The translations under genes were made by a program, and so were the position numbers. From Candidatus Wildermuthbacteria bacterium GWA2_46_15 (GTDB lineage: Bacteria; Patescibacteriota; Minisyncoccia; Minisyncoccales; GWA2-46-15): 14,444 nucleotides of DNA. Below the pieces are notes generated by a model, which searched no databases, was not told where the DNA came from, and saw only the letters and a program-made list of their open reading frames with translations. Of the stretch, positions 6,730 to 13,287 are shown piece after piece. The DNA is taken from assembly GCA_001823105.1 (NCBI GenBank), contig MHTO01000024.1:1-14444 (forward strand). Reading direction: 5' to 3'. The first letter of the stretch is position 1; every line of letters begins with the position of its first letter.

Positions 6730-8355
6730 ATGAATGGTTCCGACATAAACTTTTTTGCGGAAACAACTTTTCGCCGCGAAAGGAAGAAATTTGGCATTAA
6801 ACTGGACGATCGCCGCAAGCACATGTACGTCATCGGCAAAACCGGCATGGGCAAGACCAATCTGATGGCCAATATGGCGATTCAGGATATTCAGAACGGC
6901 CAGGGAGTTTGTTTTATTGACCCGCATGGCGAAACCGCCGAATCGCTTTTGGATTTTATCCCTTCAGGCCGGGTCAATGACGTCATCTATTTTAACCCGG
7001 CGGATTTAGACTACCCTCTCGCTTTTAATGTTATGGAGAAAGTTGACCTCGAGCACCGTCACATAGTTTCTTCCGGCTTAATGAGCGTTTTTAAGAAAAT
7101 TTGGCCGGATGTTTGGTCGGAACGAATGAGCTATATTTTGAGCAACACTATTTTAGCTCTTTTGGAGTATCCGGGCTCGACCTTGTTGGGAGTCAATCGA
7201 ATGATGTCCGACCCTAGTTACCGCCAAAAAGTAGTGGACAAGATCACCGACCCGGTAATTAAGGCTTTTTGGACCCAGGAATACGCCCGGTACAATCAAA
7301 GGTATGAGGTTGAGGCGACGGCCGCCATCCAGAACAAAATCGGCCAGTTTATTTCCAGCCCCTTGATTAGGAATATCATCGGCCAGGTGGCTTCAAAAAT
7401 AGATATGAGAGAAATAATGGACAGCCGAAAAATTCTAATCGTCAACATTTCCAAGGGCCGGATCACCGATGAAAACACCCGGCTTTTGGGCGCTTTATTG
7501 ATCACTAAATTGCAGCTGGCCGCCATGTCCCGGGTGGACGTGCCGGAAGAACAGAGACAAGACTTCTTTCTTTATGTTGATGAGTTCCAGGACTTTGCCA
7601 CCGAATCCTTCGCCACCATTCTATCTGAGGCAAGAAAATACCGTCTGGATTTGACCTTGGGGCATCAATATATTACTCAAATGACCGAAGAGGTGAGAGA
7701 CGCGGTTTTCGGCAACGTGGGCACGCTCATTTGTTTCCGGGTCGGAGCCGAAGACGCGGAGTTTCTGGAAAAGGAATTCGCGCCTGATTTTATCGCCACC
7801 GACTTGGTCAATCTGGGGAAGTACGACATTTATTTAAAGTTGATGATTAACGGTCTGGCCGGCCGGGCGTTTTCCGCCCGGACTCTGCCACCTTTTTTAA
7901 AGCCGGAAAAGTCCAACCGGGAAATAATCATTAAAGTTTCCAGAGAAAGGTACGGCACTCCGAGGCAAGTGGTTGACGATAAAATTATCCGCTGGGCGGA
8001 AACCAAAGAAACGCCAGAGGCGCCTTTGCCGTCGGCAAAGGAACTTTATGACGCTCAGTGCGAGACTTGTAAAAAATGGACCAAAGTGGTTTTCAAGCCC
8101 GACGGCAAACGTCCGGTCTATTGCAAGATCTGTTTGAAAAAAGTACAGCGGGAAAGAGAAAAACCTTCTGAAGGCCAAGTCGAAAAACCACCCGCCCCTC
8201 CCCGCCCTCTTTCTTTAGAAGAGGCTTTAATCCAGGAGACGGTTTCTTTTTCTTCCCGAAGAGAAAGGCCCAGAGTGGTTCCGGAGATGGAGAAAGTCAA
8301 AGAAGCCATCAAAGAGGCCCTAGACGAAAATTCCAAAGATGAAAACCATTCGTGA
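6730..8355 (+). CDS. VirD4/TraG-like type IV secretion-type ATPase with zinc ribbon
   Basis: This 541-aa P-loop ATPase of the HerA/FtsK superfamily has Walker A GKTGMGKT (residues 36-43), CFIDPHGE after it (61-68), and Walker B FFLYVDEFQDFA (279-290). RKYRLDLTLGHQYITQM (302-318) carries the sensor-like GHQY, as in TraD/VirD4 and VirB4 C-terminal domains. Such ATPases hexamerise at the inner membrane and move DNA or protein substrates. Here it has no transmembrane helix, so anchoring may come from the membrane protein encoded just upstream. After the ATPase core come CETC (444-447) and CKIC (465-468), a likely zinc ribbon, then a Pro/Glu-rich tail. No relaxase, VirB4, VirB6-10 or pilin gene is visible, so this is not a complete conjugation locus. 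The stop codon lies 14 bases inside pgk, so the two are translationally linked. Confidence 0.88.
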   Translation: MNGSDINFFAETTFRRERKKFGIKLDDRRKHMYVIGKTGMGKTNLMANMAIQDIQNGQGVCFIDPHGETAESLLDFIPSGRVNDVIYFNPADLDYPLAFNVMEKVDLEHRHIVSSGLMSVFKKIWPDVWSERMSYILSNTILALLEYPGSTLLGVNRMMSDPSYRQKVVDKITDPVIKAFWTQEYARYNQRYEVEATAAIQNKIGQFISSPLIRNIIGQVASKIDMREIMDSRKILIVNISKGRITDENTRLLGALLITKLQLAAMSRVDVPEEQRQDFFLYVDEFQDFATESFATILSEARKYRLDLTLGHQYITQMTEEVRDAVFGNVGTLICFRVGAEDAEFLEKEFAPDFIATDLVNLGKYDIYLKLMINGLAGRAFSARTLPPFLKPEKSNREIIIKVSRERYGTPRQVVDDKIIRWAETKETPEAPLPSAKELYDAQCETCKKWTKVVFKPDGKRPVYCKICLKKVQREREKPSEGQVEKPPAPPRPLSLEEALIQETVSFSSRRERPRVVPEMEKVKEAIKEALDENSKDENHS

Positions 8356-9382
8356 TTTTGACGTCAAAAACAAAAGAGTTTTAGTGCGCTGTGATTTCAA
8401 TGTCCCCGTTGGTAAAAATGGGGTTATTTTAGATAATTTCAAAATTCGCCAAACCCTACCCACCATTAATTATTTAGTTCAAAACCGGTCTCGAATTATT
8501 CTTATGTCTCATTTGGGCGATCCGGGCGGTCGGGTCGTTGAGCGCCTCCGTCTTAGCCAGGTCCAAAAAAAATTGGAGAAATATCTGGGTAAAACCGTTT
8601 TGAAAACCATTGATTGCGTCGGCCCGGAAGTCCAGGACTTAGTCAGAAAAATGGGACCGGAGCAAATTGTCTTGCTGGAAAACCTTCGGTTTCATCCCGA
8701 AGAAGAAAAAGGCAATCTCAATTTCGCTAAAAAACTCGGTTCTTTGGCAGAAGTTTTTGTCAATGATGCTTTTGCCAGCTCTCATCGCGACCACTCTTCA
8801 TTCATGGTCGCCAAGTTTTTGCCGTCAGCTGCAGGTTTGCTCTTGGAAAAAGAAATAAGAATTTTAACTAAATTTAGAGATCATCCGAAAAAGCCCCTGG
8901 TCGTCATTCTGGGAGGCCAGCCCAAGGGCGTTGAGATTAAGTTGAAACTGATTAATCAAATGACCCGTCAAGCCGTTGTTTTGTTGGCCAATTTGATCGC
9001 CGATGAACTAGAGAAAAAAAGCTTAAAACTCGATCAGCCGGAAAAAGTCATTTTCCCCGTTGATTCGATTGACGGTTTTGACATCGGTCCCCAGACTTTG
9101 CAGATCTTCCGGGATAAGATCAGCCAGGCCAAAACGGTTTTCTGGTCCGGGCCCTTGGGAAAGATCGAAGAAAAAAAATATTCCCATGGTTCTCTCCAAG
9201 TGGCCCGGGCCATCATCAAGAGTCGGGCTTTCTCGGTGGCCGGCGGCGGCGAAACAACCTGGTTTTTAAATAACTTGGGACTGGCGGATAAGTTTAATCA
9301 TCTTTCCACCGGCGGCGACGCTTTGTTATTATTCTTGGCCGGAGCCAAACTACCCGGCATTGAGGTATTGAAATCAGTTTAG
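8339..9382 (+). CDS. pgk: Phosphoglycerate kinase homologue, divergent at the active site
   Basis: PGK converts 1,3-bisphosphoglycerate and ADP to 3-phosphoglycerate and ATP. The fold is clear: RVLVRCDFNVP (13-23), MSHLG (56-60), LLENLRFHPEEEKG (112-125), VNDAFASSHRDHSS (141-154), FLPSAAGLLLEKEI (160-173), DIGPQTL (248-254), GGGETT (302-307) and HLSTGG (321-326). It is short (347 aa; usual 390-420). By eye, key positions differ. The yeast Arg38 equivalent is Lys35, and Arg65 of SHLGRP is Asp61. The nucleotide-side GGAKVSDK is GGQPKGVE (192-199), losing Lys215 and the catalytic Lys219. The GGGMA loop is absent, and GGGDT is GGGET. Arg17, Asp19, Asn21, Arg117, His149 and Arg150 remain. It may be a weak enzyme, a pseudoenzyme, or a lineage-specific PGK. 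The ATG overlaps the ATPase gene by 17 bases. Confidence 0.85.
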   Translation: MKTIRDFDVKNKRVLVRCDFNVPVGKNGVILDNFKIRQTLPTINYLVQNRSRIILMSHLGDPGGRVVERLRLSQVQKKLEKYLGKTVLKTIDCVGPEVQDLVRKMGPEQIVLLENLRFHPEEEKGNLNFAKKLGSLAEVFVNDAFASSHRDHSSFMVAKFLPSAAGLLLEKEIRILTKFRDHPKKPLVVILGGQPKGVEIKLKLINQMTRQAVVLLANLIADELEKKSLKLDQPEKVIFPVDSIDGFDIGPQTLQIFRDKISQAKTVFWSGPLGKIEEKKYSHGSLQVARAIIKSRAFSVAGGGETTWFLNNLGLADKFNHLSTGGDALLLFLAGAKLPGIEVLKSV

Positions 9383-9405
9383 GTCATCTGTAGAGAGTTT
9401 TAGCG

Positions 9406-9490
9406 TAAAACGTAAAGCGTAAAATGAAAAGCAACAGCGCAAAATGTAAAGTTTTAAATTTTTAGTTGTAGTTTTGCGCTTTGCGTTTTG
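9406..9490 (+). repeat. Long hairpin made of degenerate heptamer repeats, upstream of the recJ-like gene
   Basis: Bases 9406-9424 (TAAAACGTAAAGCGTAAAA) can pair with 9472-9490 (TTTTGCGCTTTGCGTTTTG) over 19 bp in RNA of the + strand; three of the pairs are U-G wobbles. On the opposite strand those positions would be A-C mismatches, so the structure favours + strand transcription. Each arm is itself a string of 7-base units of the type CGTAAAA/CGCAAAG, continuing into the 47-base loop. The stem ends 18 bases before the ATG at 9509. It occupies most of the 126-base gap between pgk and the DHH gene and could act as a leader structure or processing site. Confidence 0.65.
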
Positions 9491-9508
9491 AGTTTTTAGC
9501 TTGCTTCT

Positions 9509-10699
9509 ATGCCAGAGATAAAGAATCTGAAAAAACTAGCCAACCGGATTTTGAAAGCGATTGCCAACCACGAGCGCATTATCCTTTACGCTGATTCTGA
9601 CTTGGACGGAACGGTGGCTTTAATGACCCTCAAGGAAAGTATCGGCAATCTCGGTGGAGATCCGCCTTCCCTCTATTTTTCCGACCGAAGGCAAGAAGAA
9701 CCCGGTCTTAATGAAACGGCTCTGGATTTTTTGAAAGACAAGGCGCCGGCTCTGCTCATTACCATTGACTGCGGGATCAGCAATTTTAAAGAGGTTAAGC
9801 TGGCCAAAAAGATCGGCTTTGAGGTCTTGATGATTGAGCATCACGAGGTTTTGGACCGGTTGCCCGAAGCCGCCATTATCGTCAACCCAAAACAAGAGAA
9901 GGGGAATGATGGGTTCCGGGACCTGGCGACCGCGGGCATCGCTTTTAAGCTGGCCGAGTTGCTTTTGGGTGGGAATCTTTCGGGCAGTTTGAGAGAAGAC
10001 TTATTGGGATTGACGGCTTTAGCGACCATCGCCGACATGGTGCCGGAAACCGGGGAAAATCAGCTCCTCGTCAGCGAGGGGCTGATTTATCTGGAAAACA
10101 GCTGGCGGCCCGGCCTCCAGGCGCTTTTTGAGTCGAGCGTTATAGCGGGCAGGAGGCCCGATATATCGTTGGGCGCTATTAGCCGCCGTTTGTCGACGCG
10201 CGAGATGGTTCATAAAATGGTGACGATCGTTAACATTACCGACAAGGAAGGGGATTGGGGTGAAGTTTACTTATTGCTGACCTCTCGTTCAATCGAGGAA
10301 GCCAAGTTGCGATTCGAAAAATTCTTGCAAAAAGGAGCCGAGAGACAAGTAAAGATTGAGGCGGGCGTCGACGAATTTAAAAAAATTGCTCTGTTCCAAA
10401 AAGACGCGCCCCTCATTTTTGAAGGCAAGGCGGATTTGCCCCAATCTCTGCTCGGATCAATTACCTCTCGTCTTTGTCTCTCTTTTGATAAACCGACCTT
10501 TATCTATAAGATAACGGAAAAAGAAAATATCGGTCACTACCGAATGCCAGATGGTTCAAGCGGGATAAAAGCCATTGGCTCCTGTTCTAAATTGGTCAGG
10601 CGCTACGGCGGCCATGCCGCCGCCGGCGGCTTTTATTTTCAAGAAAAAAATGCGGAAAGACTAAAACAATGTCTGACAAAATATTTCCTAAAAAAGTAA
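9509..10699 (+). CDS. RecJ-like DHH-family phosphoesterase/exonuclease
   Basis: This 396-aa protein has a DHH catalytic domain and a DHHA1 substrate-binding domain. Motif I is LYADSDLDGTVAL (26-38), motif II ITIDCGIS (84-91), and motif III IEHHE (109-113), where the usual Asp of DHH is Glu. NPKQ (126-129) and IADMVPETGENQLLVSEGL (174-192) are typical of RecJ. The C-terminal GGHAAAGG (367-374) is the DHHA1 nucleic-acid motif. RecJ proteins degrade single-stranded DNA 5'-3' with Mn2+ or Mg2+ and serve recombination and mismatch repair; related short DHH proteins act on nanoRNA or cyclic dinucleotides. The length and RecJ-type middle motif favour a minimal RecJ without the OB-fold extension of full-length RecJ (about 560-580 aa). 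The 3' end overlaps the RNase H gene by 31 bases. The start lacks a Shine-Dalgarno and lies just after the heptamer hairpin. Confidence 0.85.
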   Translation: MPEIKNLKKLANRILKAIANHERIILYADSDLDGTVALMTLKESIGNLGGDPPSLYFSDRRQEEPGLNETALDFLKDKAPALLITIDCGISNFKEVKLAKKIGFEVLMIEHHEVLDRLPEAAIIVNPKQEKGNDGFRDLATAGIAFKLAELLLGGNLSGSLREDLLGLTALATIADMVPETGENQLLVSEGLIYLENSWRPGLQALFESSVIAGRRPDISLGAISRRLSTREMVHKMVTIVNITDKEGDWGEVYLLLTSRSIEEAKLRFEKFLQKGAERQVKIEAGVDEFKKIALFQKDAPLIFEGKADLPQSLLGSITSRLCLSFDKPTFIYKITEKENIGHYRMPDGSSGIKAIGSCSKLVRRYGGHAAAGGFYFQEKNAERLKQCLTKYFLKK

Positions 10700-11127
10700 T
10701 CATTTTCACTGACGGCGGTTCGCGGGGCAATCCCGGACCATCCGCCATCGGCGTTGTTTTGGCCGATGAAAAAGGCCGCGTTTTAAAAAAATACGGCCAG
10801 ACTATCGGCGAGGCGACCAACAATCAGGCCGAATACCAAGCCGTCGTCTTTGCTTTAAAGAAGCTCAAGGCATTATTGGGGAAAAAGACCGTGGAAAATC
10901 TGGAGGTGGAAATAAAGTCAGATTCTGAACTGCTGATCAACCAGTTGCAGGGAAAATACAAAATTCTTGATCCCGACATCCAGTCTTTATTCATTGCCGT
11001 TTGGAATTTGAAGATTAATTACAAAAAAGTGGAATTTACCCAGATTCCCCGCGAGAAAAACGAAATGACCGACGCCTTGGCCAATGAAGCCCTGGACCAG
11101 GCCGGCCGAACCCAAAAGCTAATTTAA
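10669..11127 (+). CDS. rnhA: Ribonuclease HI
   Basis: The 152-aa protein cleaves the RNA strand of RNA-DNA hybrids, removing Okazaki primers and R-loops. The four catalytic acids of RNase HI are present: Asp15 in FTDGGSRGNPG, Glu55 in NNQAEYQA, Asp85 in KSDSELL and Asp135 in MTDALANEAL. Length and GGSRGNPGPSAIG start match the type I family, including the shorter RnhA/YpdQ-like forms that lack the basic protrusion. I assign the symbol by function, not by orthology. The ATG lies 31 bases inside the preceding DHH gene, and no later start precedes the first catalytic block, so the overlap is real. The pairing of a RecJ-like exonuclease with RNase HI suggests a shared role in primer or hybrid processing. 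It appears to be the last gene of the run starting at 4260. Confidence 0.92.
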   Translation: MSDKIFPKKVIIFTDGGSRGNPGPSAIGVVLADEKGRVLKKYGQTIGEATNNQAEYQAVVFALKKLKALLGKKTVENLEVEIKSDSELLINQLQGKYKILDPDIQSLFIAVWNLKINYKKVEFTQIPREKNEMTDALANEALDQAGRTQKLI

Positions 11128-11196
11128 TGGCGAAACGAAGTCAAAATAATCATTTGCCATAACTACACTAACGACCGTTCATAAATTATGTCAGGG

Positions 11197-11225
11197 TTGA
11201 CAAGACTTCTTGCTCCTGCTATTCT
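11197..11225 (+). promoter_or_regulatory. Sigma-70-type promoter for the TrpR-like gene
   Basis: A perfect TTGACA (11197-11202) is followed after exactly 17 bases by TATTCT (11220-11225), a 4-of-6 match to the -10 box. Transcription should begin near 11232, about ten bases before the perfect palindrome at 11242. The promoter is isolated from rnhA by about 70 bases in which I see no other feature. Confidence 0.6.
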
Positions 11226-11241
11226 TTAGTTAGACAAAGTA

Positions 11242-11257
11242 CTTTACTATAGTAAAG
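11242..11257. promoter_or_regulatory. Perfect 16-bp palindrome, probable repressor operator
   Basis: CTTTACTATAGTAAAG is identical to its reverse complement. It lies between the predicted transcription start and the ATG of a TrpR-superfamily repressor, ending six bases before that ATG. The core ACTATAGT resembles the ACTAG half-sites of the E. coli trp operator only loosely. Its position and symmetry suit a dimeric repressor controlling its own gene; binding is inferred. Confidence 0.6.
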
Positions 11258-11263
11258 CGAAAT

Positions 11264-11590
11264 ATGATGGAAAAGTGGGAAAATAAGACAACCGAAGATT
11301 TATTCAAAGTGGTGCTGAAGCTTAAAACTCAAAACGAGGTTAAGCGGTTTTTTCGCGATTTGCTGACCGAGCCGGAAATTATTGAATTCGGCAAAAGGTG
11401 GCAAGCAGCCAAAATGTTGAGTCAGAAAATCTCCTATTCTCAAATTGAAAAAGAAACCGGCTTGAGCTCAACCACGGTGGCGCGGGTGGCCAAATGGCTC
11501 AATGGCAAAATGGGCGGCTATCGCCTAATGCTCCAAAGGTTAAATTCTCACCATCACGCATCTTTTACTGTCGGGAAAGGGTTGCGTTGA
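11264..11590 (+). CDS. TrpR/YerC-YecD family DNA-binding repressor
   Basis: The 108-aa protein has the all-helical TrpR fold: DLFKVVLKLKTQNEVKRFFRDLLTEPEIIEFGKRWQAAKML (12-52), then the helix-turn-helix ISYSQIEKETGLSSTTVARVAKWL (56-79). GGYRLMLQRL follows at 84-93, as in the YerC/YecD branch. That branch differs from true TrpR in lacking an obvious tryptophan pocket; its ligand is not generally known. The protein should bind DNA as a dimer. Two adjacent ATGs (11264 and 11267) can serve as the start, with no Shine-Dalgarno. It is a single-gene unit with its own promoter, a palindromic operator-like site in the leader, and an intrinsic terminator 20 bases after the stop. That layout points to autoregulation. 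The C-terminal tail (SHHHASFTVGKGLR) is unstructured and has no recognised role. Confidence 0.88.
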   Translation: MMEKWENKTTEDLFKVVLKLKTQNEVKRFFRDLLTEPEIIEFGKRWQAAKMLSQKISYSQIEKETGLSSTTVARVAKWLNGKMGGYRLMLQRLNSHHHASFTVGKGLR

Positions 11591-11610
11591 TGTTTTTTTG
11601 AGATAAACTC

Positions 11611-11639
11611 AGCCCCTTCCCGATAGGGAAGGGGCTTTT
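11611..11639 (+). terminator. Intrinsic terminator after the TrpR-like gene
   Basis: AGCCCCTTCCC (11611-11621) pairs perfectly with GGGAAGGGGCT (11626-11636) around a GATA loop, and the stem ends in TTTT (11636-11639). This is a strong GC-rich hairpin with a short T-run on the + strand. It separates the repressor gene from the unknown gene at 11680. Confidence 0.85.
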
Positions 11640-11668
11640 CGTTTGGAAAGCCCAAGATCTTTCAGAAT

Positions 11669-11675
11669 AAGGAGG
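11669..11675 (+). promoter_or_regulatory. Strong Shine-Dalgarno of the gene at 11680
   Basis: AAGGAGG lies four bases before the ATG at 11680. It is the only full-length Shine-Dalgarno in the window; most other genes have none. It fixes the start of this otherwise unrecognised gene and supports the view that the gene is translated. Confidence 0.85.
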
Positions 11676-11679
11676 AACA

Positions 11680-12357
11680 ATGGATCTGTTTCAGGCCTTG
11701 AGAGAGTTGGGCGAGGTAGAGAAGGTTAGCCATCTCTATCCCGAGATAGTAGGGGCCGGGCCACTTGATTTCTTCTTCTTCGTTTGCCCGGCGAGGAAGT
11801 CGTTCGAGATAAACCGCGAGAGGACCGGATTCACTACCGTCTATCGAAACGGCATAACTCCGGCTTCTCTAGAACGGGCAAGGAAAGTGCGGTTATTTCT
11901 TGAAGAATTCGGGAAAATCGGGATTCAGTATAATTGCCGATGCGTTTTCTCCAGCGCAGACGCAATTATTTGTTTTCCGATTCCGGTGGCAAAGCCGGAG
12001 CCGCCTTCGGCGATTGAAGGAATCGCCGTCATTGAGAATTACCCGTTACTCTTGGCGAATCTTGGCCGTTGGACAAGCTTGATTTGCCAGAAACCATGGG
12101 AAAAAGTTTCCGGGAAAGTTCGCGAGGAGGAAGAGAAAAGATTGCGTTTGCTTTTTCTTTTTCGGCCCCCGGAAAATTTGGCGAAGGATCTGATTGCTCG
12201 CATCTGGGCCGGCTTTTCACTCGACGGCCTTCTAGCGCGCGAAGGAACTTTCGGCCAAAATCCGGTCCTTCTCGGAGTCGAGGGCGAAGGAGTGACGATA
12301 CTCCAAAACGCCGCCCTCTCTCGAAAGGAGTGGCTACCGACGATCTTCCTTAAGTAA
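11680..12357 (+). CDS. Unrecognised 225-aa protein
   Basis: I do not recognise this protein. It appears soluble: there is no signal peptide, and the short hydrophobic stretches (LDFFFFVCPA at 29-38, AIICFPIPVA at 94-103) are too short for clear membrane helices. A charged segment, EKVSGKVREEEEKRLRLLFLFRPPENLAKDL (about 140-170), may form a helix. Cysteines are few and not arranged as a metal site. The start is fixed by the AAGGAGG element at the right spacing, unlike the neighbours. The gene lies between an intrinsic terminator (11611-11639) and a GNRA hairpin (12361-12388), so it looks like an independent unit, though I see no clear promoter in the 40 bases before it. Two overlapping open frames (12039-12425 on the - strand, 12069-12353 on the + strand) are treated as shadows. 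Codon use and translation signal differ from the surroundings, which would fit an acquired or specially expressed gene. Confidence 0.7.
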   Translation: MDLFQALRELGEVEKVSHLYPEIVGAGPLDFFFFVCPARKSFEINRERTGFTTVYRNGITPASLERARKVRLFLEEFGKIGIQYNCRCVFSSADAIICFPIPVAKPEPPSAIEGIAVIENYPLLLANLGRWTSLICQKPWEKVSGKVREEEEKRLRLLFLFRPPENLAKDLIARIWAGFSLDGLLAREGTFGQNPVLLGVEGEGVTILQNAALSRKEWLPTIFLK

Positions 12358-12360
12358 AAA

Positions 12361-12388
12361 GGGAGGGGGAGCGCAAGCTCCCCCTCTC
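12361..12388 (-). terminator. GCAA-tetraloop hairpin with a T-run on the - strand
   Basis: Bases 12361-12372 pair with 12377-12388 (12 bp including one G-T) around the GNRA tetraloop GCAA. On the + strand no T-run follows (next bases are GGGAAAA), but five A bases precede it (12356-12360). Read on the - strand, the hairpin is therefore followed by TTTTT, the layout of an intrinsic terminator for leftward transcription. It sits between two + strand genes, where it may also protect an mRNA 3' end. Confidence 0.55.
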
Positions 12389-12396
12389 GGGAAAAT

Positions 12397-13251
12397 ATGA
12401 TTACCAATCTAGACTCAAAAGTCAATTATCTAGTTAAAAGAATTAAAAAAGAATCTCAAAGACCAATTGAAAATGAAGGTCTGCTTAGGAAATATATCTT
12501 TGAATCTTTAAAAGGGAGACCAATCACTTTTTACAACTGGGAATGTCCGCCAAGGATTCTTAAACAGGACCAATTAGGAAGCTTTTATCTTGATTATTGT
12601 GTTGATTTAGATAAGATTTTCCGTGGGGAAAAACTGGATTATTATACCGAGTTGCCTCGAGTAGTAGAAGCCCAGGAAAAAGAAAAAAAGATTTTAAAAT
12701 TTCTCAATAACCTAGACTTAAATTTCCGTTTTGTAAAAATTGTTGCTGATACTAACGCTTACTACATTACTCCATTCTCACTTAAAGCTTTAGGAGAAAT
12801 CAAAGTCAAAAAAACTTTTCTGCAATTTCAAGAAAAAATAAAAAAAGCAACGGGGAGTTATCCGGTAAAATCAAAAGTCTATTTATTCACAGATTTGATG
12901 GGGGGATATCAAAAAAATTACAAAAGCAGTTTTAAAAAAGTTTCAGGAGTTTTAGAATCAAATATTTCTGGTCTGATTCCTGAAAAAATTTGGCAGGAGC
13001 AATTAAAATATATAAAAGAGCACGTCGGTTTTGAACCTTTTCAGAAAAAGCAGATTGAAGAATTTTCAAAGAGAACAGTCGCCACTTACGCCGCTGAAGG
13101 AACAATTTTCGATTTACTTTCCCGAACCGATTATTTTTCAAATTGCGTCTGGTTGAATATTGAAGAAGTGGCAAAAAGAGCAATCACCATTACGAATTGC
13201 TTAAGAATTAAACAAAACCTTGGTAAACTGCCGATGATTTTTCTAAAATAA
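12397..13251 (+). CDS. Unrecognised 284-aa protein, AT-rich gene
   Basis: I cannot assign this gene. The product is basic and lysine-rich, has no signal peptide or transmembrane helix, and seems to be a single globular protein. Notable blocks are RPITFYNWECPPRIL (about 41-55), LDYCVDLDKIFRGEKLDYYTELPRVVEAQEKEKKIL (65-100), FRFVKIVADTNAYYITPFSLKALG (110-133) and VYLFTDLMGGYQ (161-172). The C-terminal region contains KRTVATYAAEGTIFDLL, then NCVWLNIEEVAKRAITITNCLR, a pattern that suggests an enzyme active site but matches no motif I know with confidence. A tRNA-dependent cyclodipeptide synthase was considered for the YAAEG block and not supported. The gene is markedly more AT-rich than its neighbours and lies eight bases after the GCAA hairpin with no Shine-Dalgarno. 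Composition suggests transfer or relaxed selection. Confidence 0.75.
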   Translation: MITNLDSKVNYLVKRIKKESQRPIENEGLLRKYIFESLKGRPITFYNWECPPRILKQDQLGSFYLDYCVDLDKIFRGEKLDYYTELPRVVEAQEKEKKILKFLNNLDLNFRFVKIVADTNAYYITPFSLKALGEIKVKKTFLQFQEKIKKATGSYPVKSKVYLFTDLMGGYQKNYKSSFKKVSGVLESNISGLIPEKIWQEQLKYIKEHVGFEPFQKKQIEEFSKRTVATYAAEGTIFDLLSRTDYFSNCVWLNIEEVAKRAITITNCLRIKQNLGKLPMIFLK

Positions 13252-13287
13252 TTACATTCTTTTAGATGACTGTCACCTTTTCTCGTC

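Noticed and set aside
6730..8355. Integrated conjugative element
   Set aside because: Only one secretion-type ATPase is present; there is no relaxase, integrase, att repeat or tRNA, and the gene overlaps a chromosomal-type pgk.
9400..9505. CRISPR-like repeats
   Set aside because: The 7-base units are adjacent and degenerate with no unique spacers, and no cas gene is present.
12039..12425. 128-codon open frame on the - strand opposite the 225-aa gene, and 94-codon frame 12069-12353 on the + strand
   Set aside because: Serine/arginine-rich shadow translations without a translation signal; the frame at 11680 has AAGGAGG at correct spacing.
12397..13251. tRNA-dependent cyclodipeptide synthase
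   Set aside because: Only a loose Tyr/Glu pattern (YAAEG) was suggestive; the characteristic N-terminal nucleophile region was not found.
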